The notes beneath the pieces are model-generated. The model was not told the origin of the DNA, did not search any database, and worked only from the letters and a program-made list of their open reading frames with translations. The position numbers were made by a program, and so were the translations under genes. Source: Stenotrophomonas sp. Iso1 (GTDB lineage Bacteria > Pseudomonadota > Gammaproteobacteria > Xanthomonadales > Xanthomonadaceae). From it: a stretch of 64,000 nt of DNA. Below are positions 49,074-58,744 of the stretch, piece after piece. Position 1 is the first letter of the stretch. Each line of letters starts with the position of its first letter. The stretch covers positions 186,001 to 250,000 of the forward strand of contig NZ_JAODBT010000004.1 of NCBI RefSeq assembly GCF_027497995.1. The letters are read 5' to 3'.

Positions 49074-49592
49074 TCAGGCGTTGCCAGCCGGCTCGGAGTC
49101 GGCCAGCGAGGTGCCTTCACCCTGAGCCTGACGCTGACGCAGGGTTTCGGCGTACAGGCCTTCAAAGTTGATCGGCTGCAGGTAGAACGGCGGGAAGCCG
49201 CCGGCCTGGATCAAGTCGCTGATCATCGAACGCACGTACGGGAACAGGATGTTCGGGCACTGGGTGCCGAGCAGCACGTCGATTGCCTGCGGCTCCAGGC
49301 CGATCAGGCCGAACACGCCCGCCTGCTGCACTTCGGCAACGTAGGCATTCTTGTCACCGGCCTTGCAGGTCAGGGTCACGCCCAGCACCACTTCAAAGGC
49401 GGTCTCGGACAGGCGCTGCACCTTCTGGTTCAGGTTCAGCTGCAGGTCTGGCTGCACGTTCTCGTTGAAGATGGCCGGCGAGTTCGGGGATTCGAAAGAG
49501 ACGTCCTTGACGTAGATCTTCTCGATGGTGAAAGCCGGGCCGTTGGCGGACTCGTCAGCCGGGACTACGCCGTTGGTGTTCTCTTCGGACAT
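49074..49592 (-). CDS. secB: Protein-export chaperone SecB
   Basis: This 172-residue protein has the SecB core: [67 protein letters not shown]. SecB keeps preproteins unfolded and delivers them to SecA. The C-terminus is longer and more acidic than in E. coli. It forms a unit with gpsA. Confidence 0.97.
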   Translation of the reverse strand: MSEENTNGVVPADESANGPAFTIEKIYVKDVSFESPNSPAIFNENVQPDLQLNLNQKVQRLSETAFEVVLGVTLTCKAGDKNAYVAEVQQAGVFGLIGLEPQAIDVLLGTQCPNILFPYVRSMISDLIQAGGFPPFYLQPINFEGLYAETLRQRQAQGEGTSLADSEPAGNA

Positions 49593-49695
49593 TTCTCAAG
49601 ACTCCAGAACTGTTTGTTCAATTAATGGGATTGGTACCAGACCAGCGATGGGGGCGACGCGCGCCCTGCACAAGGCCTTAACGCAAATTAACTGC

Positions 49696-50133
49696 TCAGC
49701 CGCGGCCTTTGACCAGCGGTAGATCGGCCGCCTGCCATGCGGGAATGCCACCGTCGAGCACGGAAACCTGCTCGAAGCCGGCTTTCTTCAGCGTCTTGGC
49801 GGCGGTCGCCGAGGCGTTGCCAGTGCGGCACACCAACACCACCGGCGACTGCTTGGCCGAGGCCAACAGCTTGTGCGCGGGAGTCAGCTGAGCCGGCTGC
49901 ACGTTGCGGCTGCCGACAATGTGGCCCTTTTCAAACTCACCGCTGGCCGACAGGTCGATCACCACGGCGTTGCCTGCATTGATCAGGTGGGTCAGCTCGG
50001 CGGGCTTGAGCGATTTATAGCCGCGGAACAGGCGTGCGATCTCGGTGGCGATGATGGCCACGGTGAGGCCGACCAGGGCCAGCGACAGCATCGGATTTCG
50101 GCCGGCGAAGGCCAGCAACTCTTCGTAATTCAC
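49696..50133 (-). CDS. Membrane-anchored rhodanese-like sulfurtransferase
   Basis: This 145-residue protein has one N-terminal membrane helix (about residues 14-32) and a rhodanese domain with the active-site Cys102 in VCRTGNAS. It is like YibN, which is found beside secB-gpsA in other proteobacteria. The sulfur acceptor is unknown. Confidence 0.92.
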   Translation of the reverse strand: MNYEELLAFAGRNPMLSLALVGLTVAIIATEIARLFRGYKSLKPAELTHLINAGNAVVIDLSASGEFEKGHIVGSRNVQPAQLTPAHKLLASAKQSPVVLVCRTGNASATAAKTLKKAGFEQVSVLDGGIPAWQAADLPLVKGRG

Positions 50134-50197
50134 TCAGGTCACGGGTCGATAAGCGGGCGGGGATTGTCGCACAGCCGGCGCCAAGGCGGCCGGGGCC

Positions 50198-50629
50198 TCA
50201 CTGGCCCTGCCACAGGTCCGGTAAGCCGGCAGCCTGCCACCAGCGCTTGTTCTCCGGGTCCCAGCGCCAACGCTCGTTCACCATCACCGTGCGCTCGGCC
50301 AAGGTGTTGCGATTGATGACGCCCATTTCCACGCGTCGCTCAATGCTGCCATCAGCACCGGCATTGCTGGAGCGCTCGCGGTAGCCGGACACCTGCACCT
50401 GCCGGTAGCGTTCGCGCTGCAGGTCGGTGAGCGGCTGCAGCTTCAGGTATTCCGGGTCGATGAAGCGCTCGGCGCCCTCGAAGTCGCTCCAGCGCACGGC
50501 GGCCACATAGGCGTCCTGCGTTGTGGTGAGTTTGGCGCGCTCACTGCGGCTGGGGCCGTCGCCAGCATGGGCGGCAGCGCTAACGAGCAGGAGCAACGCG
50601 GTGACGGACTGGAGCAGGTACCTGTACAT
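50198..50629 (-). CDS. Exported protein of unknown function
   Basis: This 143-residue protein has a signal peptide (LLQSVTALLLLVSAAAHA) and a mature domain with an NTF2-like feel (DAYVAAVRWSDFEGAERFIDPEYL, ending VNERWRWDPENKRWWQAAGLPDL). It is probably periplasmic. It is conserved-looking but not assigned to a named family. Confidence 0.7.
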   Translation of the reverse strand: MYRYLLQSVTALLLLVSAAAHAGDGPSRSERAKLTTTQDAYVAAVRWSDFEGAERFIDPEYLKLQPLTDLQRERYRQVQVSGYRERSSNAGADGSIERRVEMGVINRNTLAERTVMVNERWRWDPENKRWWQAAGLPDLWQGQ

Positions 50630-50655
50630 GGAATCCCCCGGGGCAGTTGCCCATC

Positions 50656-51114
50656 CTAGCCTTTGCTGATGGCGACGAAACGGCCTTCCAATTCAGCTGC
50701 GCCGCCCACGATCTCGGCACGGATGCTTATTCGGGCACGTCCGCGCTTGTTGAACAGCGCCAGAAAACCCTCCCAATCTTGATCCGGCGCGGCCTTGGCC
50801 GACGCCATCAGCTCGCCGTACACCGGTGCTCGGTATCGGATGCTGCTGTCGGCCACGTAAACCTCGGCCTCCTTGCCCGCCATTGCCAGACGCAGGCTCA
50901 CCAACGCCCAGCCGGACAAGGTCATCACCGATGCCAGACTGCCGCCAAACGCATTGCCTTTGTCGTTGACGTTGGCCAGCAATGGCGCATGCATCCGCAG
51001 CACACCGCTGTCGTAACCGGCAATGCGGATGTCCATCGCCGCCACCGGTGGCATTGCGGACAGGGTTGCCTGGAGTTGCGCAAGCAAGGCGGAAGGATCG
51101 GCGTGTTCGAGCAT
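50656..51114 (-). CDS. Hot-dog-fold thioesterase-like protein (YiiD C-terminal type)
   Basis: This 152-residue protein has IPLMPP-like start (LSAMPPVAAMDIRIAGYDSG), ANVNDKGNAFGGSLASVMTLSGW with the hot-dog helix, and SIRYRAPVYGEL. This is the pattern of DUF4442/YiiD-C-terminal putative thioesterases. ATG 51114 gives the typical start; ATG 51147 is also possible. It is divergent from hemD. Confidence 0.75.
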   Translation of the reverse strand: MLEHADPSALLAQLQATLSAMPPVAAMDIRIAGYDSGVLRMHAPLLANVNDKGNAFGGSLASVMTLSGWALVSLRLAMAGKEAEVYVADSSIRYRAPVYGELMASAKAAPDQDWEGFLALFNKRGRARISIRAEIVGGAAELEGRFVAISKG

Positions 51115-51148
51115 GGAAGAAAGCACTAAAACGGAAAGCGCACGCATA

Positions 51149-51940
51149 ATGCATCGAATGAACCGCCACGCCTATGTGCCAGCCGACACGGTTTGGCATC
51201 TGATCTCACTGCGCCCGCAAGGGCAGCATGACACCCTGCGCAGTGCCGCCAGCCGCGCTGGCGCACGTACTGTTGCACTGTCGCCGTGGCGTCTGGCGCT
51301 TCGCAATGACTCAATTACCCGTGACAGTCTGGTCGAAGCCACGCAATGCGATCGCCTGGTATTCACCAGCCCTGCCGCTGCCGAAGCGGCTGCTCGCATG
51401 CTGCCGTTGGGCACCCTACGCATGGGTACAGTCGTCGCTGTGGGCGAAGGCACCGCACGTGTACTGCGCAAGCACGGTGCCACCGACGTGCAGGCACCGA
51501 CGCGGATGGACAGCGAAGGCTTGCTGGCATTGCCCTGCATGCAGTCGTTGCAGGGCCTGCGGGTGGCATTGATCACCGCGCCCGGTGGTCGCGGCATGAT
51601 CACCGCACAGGTCCGTGAACGCGGCGCCGAACTGCTGCGGGTGGACGTTTACGAACGCGTGCCGCTGCCGGTCAGCGCCGCCAGCATTGCGCGCCTGCAG
51701 GCACTGCCAGAACCGGCGGTACTGGCTGTCAGCAGCGGCGAAGCGCTGGAAACCGTACTGCCGCAACTGCCCCCTGCCCTGCAACAACGCTGGCGGCAAA
51801 CACCGGTGGTGACCGCCAGCGTGCGGCTTACCGCTCTGGCGCACACATTGGGCTTTCAGCGCGTCAGCACCGCCGCTGGGCCGCTGCCGGCGCAGCTGGT
51901 TGAAGCTGCCAGCGCTGCCGTACACCCGTCGCCCCGCTGA
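51149..51940 (+). CDS. hemD: Uroporphyrinogen-III synthase
   Basis: This 263-residue protein shows the HemD two-domain pattern: LISLRPQGQHDTLRSAASRAGARTVALSPW, FTSPAAAEAAARML, VVAVGEGTARVLRKHGA, ALITAPGGRGMITAQVRERGAELLRVDVYERV and LAVSSGEALETVL. It closes and flips ring D of hydroxymethylbilane in heme synthesis. Sequence conservation in this family is low; the following hemX and hemY genes confirm the call. ATG 51149 or 51158 is the start. Confidence 0.9.
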   Translation: MHRMNRHAYVPADTVWHLISLRPQGQHDTLRSAASRAGARTVALSPWRLALRNDSITRDSLVEATQCDRLVFTSPAAAEAAARMLPLGTLRMGTVVAVGEGTARVLRKHGATDVQAPTRMDSEGLLALPCMQSLQGLRVALITAPGGRGMITAQVRERGAELLRVDVYERVPLPVSAASIARLQALPEPAVLAVSSGEALETVLPQLPPALQQRWRQTPVVTASVRLTALAHTLGFQRVSTAAGPLPAQLVEAASAAVHPSPR

Positions 51941-52054
51941 CTCGGCAACCGCCCGCGGCTTGCAGGCAAGCAGCGGCGCGGGCGATGCTTCGTCAGCAAA
52001 CCCACGTCACACTCCCCATGTTGTGGGCCTGCTTGCCAAGGATGCTGTGCTTCC

Positions 52055-53035
52055 ATGAATGACGTTTCCCCCACCTCAACGCACCGCAGCTCATTGCGCT
52101 GGGTGCTGCCATTGATCGTGCTCGGCGCCCTGTGTGCGGCCGGGTGGTTTGGCTGGCATGCCTGGCAATCCTGGCAACAACAGACCGCACTTGCCCGCAA
52201 CAGCGTCGTTCAGGAAATGAGCGCGTTGCGCGACAGCATGGAGGCCCTGCGCAGCGACCAGCGCAACAACGCCCGCAGCCTGCAGGATGCCGCCGCCACC
52301 AACCGCGTGCTGCGCGATGAAGTGCTCGGCCTCGGCCAGCGCAGCGCATTGCTGGAAGGCAGCGTGGCCAAGCTCGCCGACAGTTCGCACCAGGGCGCGC
52401 AGGCCGTGCGCCGCGAAGAAGCCGAGCTGCTGCTCAGCCAGGCACAACAGCGCTTGGTCTATGCCGATGACATCGACGGTGCGCGCCGCCTGTACGCACT
52501 GGCGGCCGAGGTACTGGAGAGCACCGACAACGCCGATTACCTCAACCTGCGCCAGGCCTTGATCCAGGAACGGAATGCCATTGATGCCCTCGGCCCCGGT
52601 ATCCGTGCAAGTACCGCGGGGCAACTGACCGCTTGGACCACTTCACTGAACACCCTGCCCGAACAGGTGGCACACGCTGCCGACGCGGAACAACCATGGT
52701 GGCAGCAACTGCTTTCACCATTGGTGCAGATCCACCCTTCCGACAGCCGCGTGCTGGTCGCTCGCTCCGAGCGCATGGCCGCCACCGATGCACTGCAGAT
52801 CGAACTGAGCCTGGCCCGTGCGGCGCTTGAACGCGGCGACGAGCAGGGCTGGCAACAGGCACTGGACCGCACCGATGGCTGGTTGCTGCGGCTGTGGCCC
52901 GAATCACCGCAACGCAAGCAGCACCGCGACCAATTGCAGGCCATGCGCGACGCACAACTCCGCCCGGCAATTCCCGAATTGGGCAGTACCCTGCAGCAAC
53001 TGCGCGCCATGCGTGCCGCAAAGGAATTCCCATGA
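52055..53035 (+). CDS. hemX: HemX-like membrane protein
   Basis: This 326-residue protein has one N-terminal membrane helix (WVLPLIVLGALCAAGWFGWHAW), a coiled-coil stretch (about residues 45-110) and the conserved region EEAELLLSQAQQRLVYADDIDGARRLYALAAEVL. It matches the HemX family, named for its gene position and formerly mis-annotated as a methyltransferase. It is coupled by a 4-bp overlap to hemY. A role in heme-pathway assembly is assumed from gene order. Confidence 0.9.
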   Translation: MNDVSPTSTHRSSLRWVLPLIVLGALCAAGWFGWHAWQSWQQQTALARNSVVQEMSALRDSMEALRSDQRNNARSLQDAAATNRVLRDEVLGLGQRSALLEGSVAKLADSSHQGAQAVRREEAELLLSQAQQRLVYADDIDGARRLYALAAEVLESTDNADYLNLRQALIQERNAIDALGPGIRASTAGQLTAWTTSLNTLPEQVAHAADAEQPWWQQLLSPLVQIHPSDSRVLVARSERMAATDALQIELSLARAALERGDEQGWQQALDRTDGWLLRLWPESPQRKQHRDQLQAMRDAQLRPAIPELGSTLQQLRAMRAAKEFP

Positions 53036-54294
53036 AGGCCTTCCGTTCCATGTTGGTGATCCTGCTGGTCGCCGCCGTCGGCATCTTCGGTGCGCAATGG
53101 CTGGGGCAGGAATCGGTGCGCTCGCTGGGCGAAGTCATCGTCCGCGCAGGCGGCCACGACTACATCGCTACATTGCCGCAGGCGGTACTGGCGCTGGTGA
53201 TCGCACTGTTGTTGTTGTGGCTGGTGTGGACGCTGGTCAGTGCCCCGTTCCGCACCTGGGCGCGCTACCGCAGCAAGCAGGGCCGCGCGCGTCTGATTGA
53301 TGGGCTGCAGGCGCTGGATGGCGGCCAATGGCAGCGCGCGGAAAAGCTGTTGCAAAGCGCGGCTACCGAAAAGCAGGCACGCCCGATCGCTTTGGTCGCG
53401 GCCATGCGCGCTGCCGAAGCGCGTGACGACAGCAACGCCGCCGGCCAACACCTGCAGCAACTGGGCGCAGCCGACCCGGCGCTGCATGCACTGCACAGCG
53501 CCGAGCGCTGGTTGCAGCAGGACAAACCACTGGAAGCAATCACCGCATTGGACGCCCCCGGCGTCCAGCCGCTGCCGCCGCGCGGCCTGTGGCTGCGCAC
53601 CGATGCGTTGGCCCGCGTTGGGCGCGCCGAAGAGGCCTATGGCCAACTGGGCGCACTGCGCCAGCAGCAGGCGCTACCGCCGAACACGATCGCCGCGTTG
53701 GAAACGCGTCTTGCGCTGCAGATGCTGGATGAGGCCACCGATGTGAATGTGCTGGCCGCACGCTGGGAAGTGCTGCCCAAGACGCTGCGCGTCAGCCCCG
53801 AAGCCGTGGCCCGATATGCACAGCGCGCTGCTGCCCTGAACTGGAATGACGTGGCGCTGCGAGTCATCGAGCAGACCCTGGACACGCAGTGGGATGAAGC
53901 ACTGGTCACGCTCTATGGCGAACTGCCGGTGGACAAGCTCGATTCGCGCCGCGCCAGCGCGCAACGCTGGTTGCAATCACACCCCTCCAGCCCGGCGCTG
54001 TTGCTGACCCTGGCGCGGCTGGCCAATGGCCAGGGACAGTGGATGCAGAGCGAAGAATTCCTGCACCGCGCCATCGCCCAGGGCGCCGGTCCGGAAGCCT
54101 GGGAAATGCTCGGCGAAGGCTTCGCCGCGCAGGGCGACGACGCGTTGGCGCGGCAATGCCTGCTCAACGCCGTGCGCCAACGTCGCAACCAGGCCCCGCT
54201 GGCGATCAACCGCCGCGACTTGCGCCAGCAGATCCAGGATCAGGCCGTTGCGGAAGAGCGCGACGAACACGGCTTCCCGCGCCTGAAAGGCTGA
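53032..54294 (+). CDS. hemY: HemY-like TPR membrane protein
   Basis: This 420-residue protein has two N-terminal membrane helices (SMLVILLVAAVGIFGAQWL and AVLALVIALLLLWLVWTLV) and a long TPR region (LLQSAATEKQARPIALVAAMRAAEARDDSNAA and onward). This is the proteobacterial HemY fold, unrelated to the protoporphyrinogen oxidase of the same name. It overlaps hemX by 4 bp and probably acts with it at the inner membrane. Confidence 0.92.
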   Translation: MKAFRSMLVILLVAAVGIFGAQWLGQESVRSLGEVIVRAGGHDYIATLPQAVLALVIALLLLWLVWTLVSAPFRTWARYRSKQGRARLIDGLQALDGGQWQRAEKLLQSAATEKQARPIALVAAMRAAEARDDSNAAGQHLQQLGAADPALHALHSAERWLQQDKPLEAITALDAPGVQPLPPRGLWLRTDALARVGRAEEAYGQLGALRQQQALPPNTIAALETRLALQMLDEATDVNVLAARWEVLPKTLRVSPEAVARYAQRAAALNWNDVALRVIEQTLDTQWDEALVTLYGELPVDKLDSRRASAQRWLQSHPSSPALLLTLARLANGQGQWMQSEEFLHRAIAQGAGPEAWEMLGEGFAAQGDDALARQCLLNAVRQRRNQAPLAINRRDLRQQIQDQAVAEERDEHGFPRLKG

Positions 54295-54333
54295 AACCGT
54301 GACATCCAGTTCCCGAACGGCGCTTCCCACACA

Positions 54334-54771
54334 ATGAACATACCTGCCGATATCCACACGCGCGTCGTGGATCTCACCAACGCCATGATCGATGCCGGCC
54401 AATCCGGCGATACAGAAGGCGCTGAGTCCCTGTACGCGGAACTGAGCCGCTACTGCGAATCCGTCGCGGCCGATGGGCGCGACCATCCGTTCCTGTGGGA
54501 AACGCTGGCTGACTTCACCGACGATGACCGCGATGCCATCGCCATCTACCTGCGCGCCTTGCCACTTGCCAGCGCCGCAGACGCAGCCGAATACGCGGCA
54601 TCGATCTGCCTCGCCGTGGCCGAGCGCCATTCAAATCTCGACGAATTCGATGTCGCCCGGCGCTACGCATTGCAGGCCGAGGCATTCGCCCATAACACCG
54701 ATGACCTGCCGCTACGCAAGATCATCGGCCAGTTTCTGCAGGACCATGCCGATGCGGCGGATGAACGCTGA
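54334..54771 (+). CDS. Helical acidic protein, possibly TPR-like
   Basis: This 145-residue cytoplasmic protein is helical and acidic, with TPR-like helix pairs (EGAESLYAELSRYCESV, DAIAIYLRALPLASAADAAEYAASICLAVAERH). It lies 39 bp after hemY and may be part of that operon. It is not assigned to a named family. Confidence 0.65.
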   Translation: MNIPADIHTRVVDLTNAMIDAGQSGDTEGAESLYAELSRYCESVAADGRDHPFLWETLADFTDDDRDAIAIYLRALPLASAADAAEYAASICLAVAERHSNLDEFDVARRYALQAEAFAHNTDDLPLRKIIGQFLQDHADAADER

Positions 54772-54926
54772 CCAGCAAAGCCCCTGTATCAGAGCGGGCT
54801 AAGCGGCGAAGCCGGCGGTGTGCCCGCTGCCGATGATTCTCGACCGGGCACCCGATGATTGCGGTGGCTTTCGCAGGCGCTGAACTTTGTCAGTTTTGCG
54901 CCTTCGGCTATCCCTGAAAAAACGAA

Positions 54927-56222
54927 TCAGCGTTCGACAATCGCCACAACGCCCATGCCGCCAGCAGTGCAGATGGACACCAGCGCGCGGCCACCACCGC
55001 GTGCGGCAAGTTCCTTGGCCACGGTGCCGATGATGCGGGCGCCGGTGGCAGCGAATGGATGGCCGGTGCCCAGCGACGAACCCAGCGGGTTGATCTTCTG
55101 CGGGTCGATGCTGCCCAGCGGTGCGTCCAGTCCCAGGCGGTTGCGACAGTAGTCTTCGCTTTCCCACGCACGCAACGTGCACAGCACCTGCGCGGCGAAG
55201 GCTTCGTGGATTTCGTAGATGTCGAAATCCTGCAGGGTCAAACCATTGCGCTTGAGCATCTCCGGCACGGCGATGGTCGGCGCCATCAGCAGGCCTTCCC
55301 CATGCACGAAGTCCACGGCCGCCACCTGCGAATCACGCAGATAAGCCAGCGGTTCATGGCCGTGCGCGCGCGCCCATTCCTCACTGGCCAGCAATACCGC
55401 AGCGGCGCCGTCGGTCAACGGGGTGGAGTTGGCGGCGGTCAGCGTGCCACGGCCGGAGACCTTGTCGAAGGCCGGCTTCAACGTCGCCAGCTTTTCCAGC
55501 GAGGTGTCCGGGCGCAGGATGTTGTCGCGCTCCACGCCGCGGAACGGCGCGATCAGGTCGTTGAAGAAACCGCGCTCGTAAGCGGCGGCCAGCTTCTTGT
55601 GCGAGGACACCGCCCACTCATCCTGGGAATCACGGGAGATGTTCCATTCCTTGGCCATGTCTTCGCAGTGGTCGCCCATGCTCTTGCCGGTACGCGGCTC
55701 AGCCACACCGGGGAACTCGGGCTTGAGTTCGGAAAACTTGAAGCCCTTGGTCAACGCACGCAGCTTGTCGCCGGTGCTCTTGGCGCGGTTGGCAGCCAGC
55801 AGGCGCGCGCGCAGCTTCTTGCCATAGACGATCGGCACGTCGGAGGTGGTATCCGAACCGCCGCCGATGCCCGATTCAATCTGGCCCAGCGCGATTTTGT
55901 TGGCCACGGTGATGATGCTGTCCAGCGACGTGCCACAGGCGCGTTGCAGGGTGATGCCCGGGGTCAGCGGCGACAGGCCCGAAGACAGCGCAGCCTCGCG
56001 GCCCAGGTTCCAGTCACTGGGGTGCTTGATCACCGCACCCATCGCGACTTCGCCCAATTGCTGGCCGTGCAGACCAAACCGTTCGACCAGGGCGCCGAGC
56101 GTACGTACCGACATGCCGAGATTGCCAACATCCGAATAGGCAGTGTTCTGGCGGCAGAACGGGATGCGTACACCACCGAGGATGGCGACGGGACGAGCGC
56201 TGGGCATGCGGGTACCTGACAT
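54927..56222 (-). CDS. fadI: Acetyl-CoA C-acyltransferase (thiolase), FadI type
   Basis: This 431-residue thiolase has the nucleophile Cys96 (TLQRACGTSLDS), the His motif GTGHPFAATGARI and the second Cys in SICTAGGMG. Its length and the segments VRIPFCRQNTAYSD and KSMGDHCEDMAKEW are like FadI, the beta subunit of the alternative fatty acid oxidation complex. No fadJ is seen nearby. It is separated by about 10 kb from the supercluster and could serve the last thiolytic step, but is more likely general fatty acid oxidation. Confidence 0.92.
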   Translation of the reverse strand: MSGTRMPSARPVAILGGVRIPFCRQNTAYSDVGNLGMSVRTLGALVERFGLHGQQLGEVAMGAVIKHPSDWNLGREAALSSGLSPLTPGITLQRACGTSLDSIITVANKIALGQIESGIGGGSDTTSDVPIVYGKKLRARLLAANRAKSTGDKLRALTKGFKFSELKPEFPGVAEPRTGKSMGDHCEDMAKEWNISRDSQDEWAVSSHKKLAAAYERGFFNDLIAPFRGVERDNILRPDTSLEKLATLKPAFDKVSGRGTLTAANSTPLTDGAAAVLLASEEWARAHGHEPLAYLRDSQVAAVDFVHGEGLLMAPTIAVPEMLKRNGLTLQDFDIYEIHEAFAAQVLCTLRAWESEDYCRNRLGLDAPLGSIDPQKINPLGSSLGTGHPFAATGARIIGTVAKELAARGGGRALVSICTAGGMGVVAIVER

Positions 56223-56310
56223 GAAGTTGAGTGCGATGTGGCCTGCAGGTGATAGCAGGCATAATGGCGTTGAGTGTAGCTTCGAGGCCGTGATGGGCCA
56301 ACCGCGAACC

Positions 56311-57198
56311 ATGAGCAATTCCAACCCCGACATGAACGCTTTGGGCCTGATGGCTCTGGAACTGGCCGGTGGCCAGCAACCGAACAAGGCCGCGCTGCCT
56401 TCGGATCAGGCCGGTGAGCTGGCCGCGCTGGTCGGCCGCGATCTGGCCAAACTGGTGCCGCAGGTCAGTGGACTTGATCTGGTACTGGCCGCCGCGCATT
56501 TCGATCCGGCCGAAGTATTGCGCCCGGGCTGGCCGATCCACCGCCGCCTGGAAGAGCTGCAGATGCGCGCCCCGGGCCGCAACCAGGGCCCGCGCCTGCT
56601 GGCCTTTGGCGCTGACGTGAATGGCGACGTGCCATTGCCGCTGCAGGCCGACGCGAGCTTGACCGGCGGTGGCCTGCGGGTAGTGCCGTTCGTGCTGACC
56701 AGCAGCGATACCGGCCTGTTGCAGGAAACGCGCGACGCACTGGAAGACGTGTTGTTGGCCAATGGCATGGCACAGCCGGACACCGCGATGCTGGCGCAGA
56801 ACGCGTTTGGCGCGCAGATCGAGCACGCGCGTTACTTCACCCTCAACGACTTGGCCGCGATGATGGCCATGCAGTACGACAATCAGGGGCTGGCCGCATT
56901 GTGGCCGGTGCTGGAAACGGCGATGTTCGCGCCCGGCGAGGAACACTGGCTGGAAGCACCGCCCGAACCGCTGCTGCGCTACGTCGGCGGTGAAGTGCGC
57001 ATGGCGCTGTTCGACCCGGCCGGCTGGTGCTCACACTACGCGCATGACAACAACGACTGCGACCGCCTGCAGCGGGTTTACGAGCAATACCTGATGCGCC
57101 AGCGGCAGATGGCCGCCGTGCTGGAAGCCCACGGCGTCGAAGTGCTGTATGTGCACGTGCATGCCGGCCAGGATGCGAAGGTATTGCTGGGGCATTGA
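56311..57198 (+). CDS. Conserved-looking cytoplasmic protein of unknown function
   Basis: This 295-residue protein is not recognised. It has no membrane segment and has two cysteines near the C-terminus (GWCSHYAHDNNDCDRL). It appears mostly helical and ends in a strand-rich segment (VEVLYVHVHAGQDAKVLLGH). ATG 56311 is used; an in-frame ATG lies at 56293. It has a strong terminator and is divergent from fadI. Confidence 0.65.
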   Translation: MSNSNPDMNALGLMALELAGGQQPNKAALPSDQAGELAALVGRDLAKLVPQVSGLDLVLAAAHFDPAEVLRPGWPIHRRLEELQMRAPGRNQGPRLLAFGADVNGDVPLPLQADASLTGGGLRVVPFVLTSSDTGLLQETRDALEDVLLANGMAQPDTAMLAQNAFGAQIEHARYFTLNDLAAMMAMQYDNQGLAALWPVLETAMFAPGEEHWLEAPPEPLLRYVGGEVRMALFDPAGWCSHYAHDNNDCDRLQRVYEQYLMRQRQMAAVLEAHGVEVLYVHVHAGQDAKVLLGH

Positions 57199-57218
57199 TT
57201 GCTACCGCGTAGTACAGA

Positions 57219-57244
57219 AAAAGGGCCGCTATTGCGGCCCTTTT
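57219..57244 (+). terminator. Rho-independent terminator
   Basis: AAAAGGGCCGC, loop TATT, GCGGCCCTTTT, 20 bp after the stop of the 295-residue protein gene. Confidence 0.9.
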
Positions 57245-57330
57245 CTTTACGCGTTCCACCGCAGGCGGAGAGGGAATGCAGGGGAATTTCTGAAAATTTC
57301 CGCCGTTGCACGCAACACGTCAATCGCACT

Positions 57331-57376
57331 CACCCCCCGCTCCCGCCTCTCCCGTTTGCTGCCGCAAGAGGGAGAG
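57331..57376. repeat. Degenerate REP-like inverted repeat
   Basis: CTCTCCC (57347-57353) and GGGAGAG (57370-57376) with CTCACCCCCCG before them recall the 7590 and 10518 elements but with a longer, altered loop. It lies just before the sodC stop on the other strand. Confidence 0.5.
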
Positions 57377-57387
57377 TGCAGAGCAAC

Positions 57388-58017
57388 TTACGGCGCCTTG
57401 TTGATCACCGCACATGCCAGACGTGCGCCGGCATTGCCGGTGGGCTGGGTTTTGTAGTCGTCCGGGTCGGCGTGGACGATCAAACCACGGCCGACGATGT
57501 CGAATGCATCACCCTTGCCGACGTTGACATTGCTGGCCACCGGGCCGTCGATGTGGGCATTGCCCTGCGCATCGGCCTTGATGTTGGGCATGTCGCCGCC
57601 GTGATGTGCGGTGGCATCAATGCTGCCGTGTTCACTGCTGCCCGGGTTGAAGTGGCCGCCAGCACTGGTGCCATCCGGCGCGCTGCAATCGCCCTTTTCA
57701 TGAATGTGGAAGCCATGCTCGCTGTCTGGCTTCAGACCGCTGATATCGCCGCTGGCGCGCAGCTGGCCGTCGACCAGCGTGAAGCTGATGGCGCCCTTGA
57801 CGGTGCTGTCCTTGGTGGACTGCAACTCGGCGGTAGCCACCGGCGTGGCCATTGCCGGCGGGGCGGCCGTATCGGTGGCAGGCGTTTCAGCCGGCGTGGT
57901 TGCCGGCGTACTGCCAGCAGCCGGGTCAGCCTGCGCTGCATCGGGTTCGGCGCCCTGCTTGCAGGCGCTCAGTGCCAGTGCGCTGGCGAGAAAAAGTGTG
58001 GTGTGGATCAGACGCAT
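57388..58017 (-). CDS. sodC: Cu/Zn superoxide dismutase lipoprotein 1
   Basis: This 209-residue protein has a lipobox (LSAC), a Pro/Ala/Thr-rich linker (about residues 22-60) and a Cu/Zn SOD domain: HGFHIHEKGDCSA (copper His and disulfide Cys), GGHFNP, DATAHHGGDMPNI, and GNAGARLACAVI. It converts superoxide to peroxide at the cell envelope. A second, shorter copy lies 43 bp upstream on the same strand. Confidence 0.95.
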   Translation of the reverse strand: MRLIHTTLFLASALALSACKQGAEPDAAQADPAAGSTPATTPAETPATDTAAPPAMATPVATAELQSTKDSTVKGAISFTLVDGQLRASGDISGLKPDSEHGFHIHEKGDCSAPDGTSAGGHFNPGSSEHGSIDATAHHGGDMPNIKADAQGNAHIDGPVASNVNVGKGDAFDIVGRGLIVHADPDDYKTQPTGNAGARLACAVINKAP

Positions 58018-58060
58018 GTTCTTACTCCGTTACGGGATTGGATCAAAACGATGGGCGCAT

Positions 58061-58630
58061 TCAGCGCACCACACGAATTACCGCGCAGGCAACACGGGCG
58101 CCGGCATTGCCGGCTGGCTGACTGCGGTAATCGTCTGCACCAGCGTGCACCACCAGCGCGCGTCCGGCAATGTCGTTGACCGCGCCACCGCCCAGCGTCA
58201 CGCCACGCAGATGCACATCCACATGCACGACACCGTCGGAATTGGCCTGCAGGTTATCCATGTCGCCGGCGTGATGCGCGGCGGCGCCCGCACGGCCATG
58301 CGCCTGCATCGTCGGGTTGAAGTGGCCTCCCGCGCTGCTCGCATCCACCGCGCTGCAGTCTCCCTTTTCGTGCACATGAAAGGCGGCCTGCTGACCGCGC
58401 GGCAAGCTCCCAATCACGCCGGTGATGTGCACACCGCCGGCTTCCGGTACCAGCGCCAGGCGGCCACTGACCAGACTTGCCGAGGCCGGCGCCAGGTTGG
58501 CTTCGGCCATGCGTGCGGTGCTGACCGTGGCCTGCTGAACAGGCGGGGTGGGTTTGGGGGCTGGGCCGGAACCACAGGCGGCCAGAAACAAGGTGCTGGT
58601 GGCAGTCATCAGGATGAGGCTCTGACGCAT
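58061..58630 (-). CDS. Cu/Zn superoxide dismutase lipoprotein 2
   Basis: ATG 58630 gives a 189-residue SOD with lipobox (LAAC), AAFHVHEKGDCSA, GGHFNP, AHHAGDMDNL and GNAGARVACAVI. The metal ligands are all present. It is a diverged tandem duplicate of sodC. The two genes form a unit and may differ in expression or in lipoprotein sorting. Confidence 0.93.
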   Translation of the reverse strand: MRQSLILMTATSTLFLAACGSGPAPKPTPPVQQATVSTARMAEANLAPASASLVSGRLALVPEAGGVHITGVIGSLPRGQQAAFHVHEKGDCSAVDASSAGGHFNPTMQAHGRAGAAAHHAGDMDNLQANSDGVVHVDVHLRGVTLGGGAVNDIAGRALVVHAGADDYRSQPAGNAGARVACAVIRVVR

Positions 58631-58744
58631 GGGGAACTCCTTTGAAAGGCGTGCCGGCAACAGTCTGGCCCGGCAGTGCATTGTTGCGAACGTATCGGCG
58701 TAAAGATGCCTGTTTGTCGGCATGCGGTCGAGCGTCTGCTCCGC

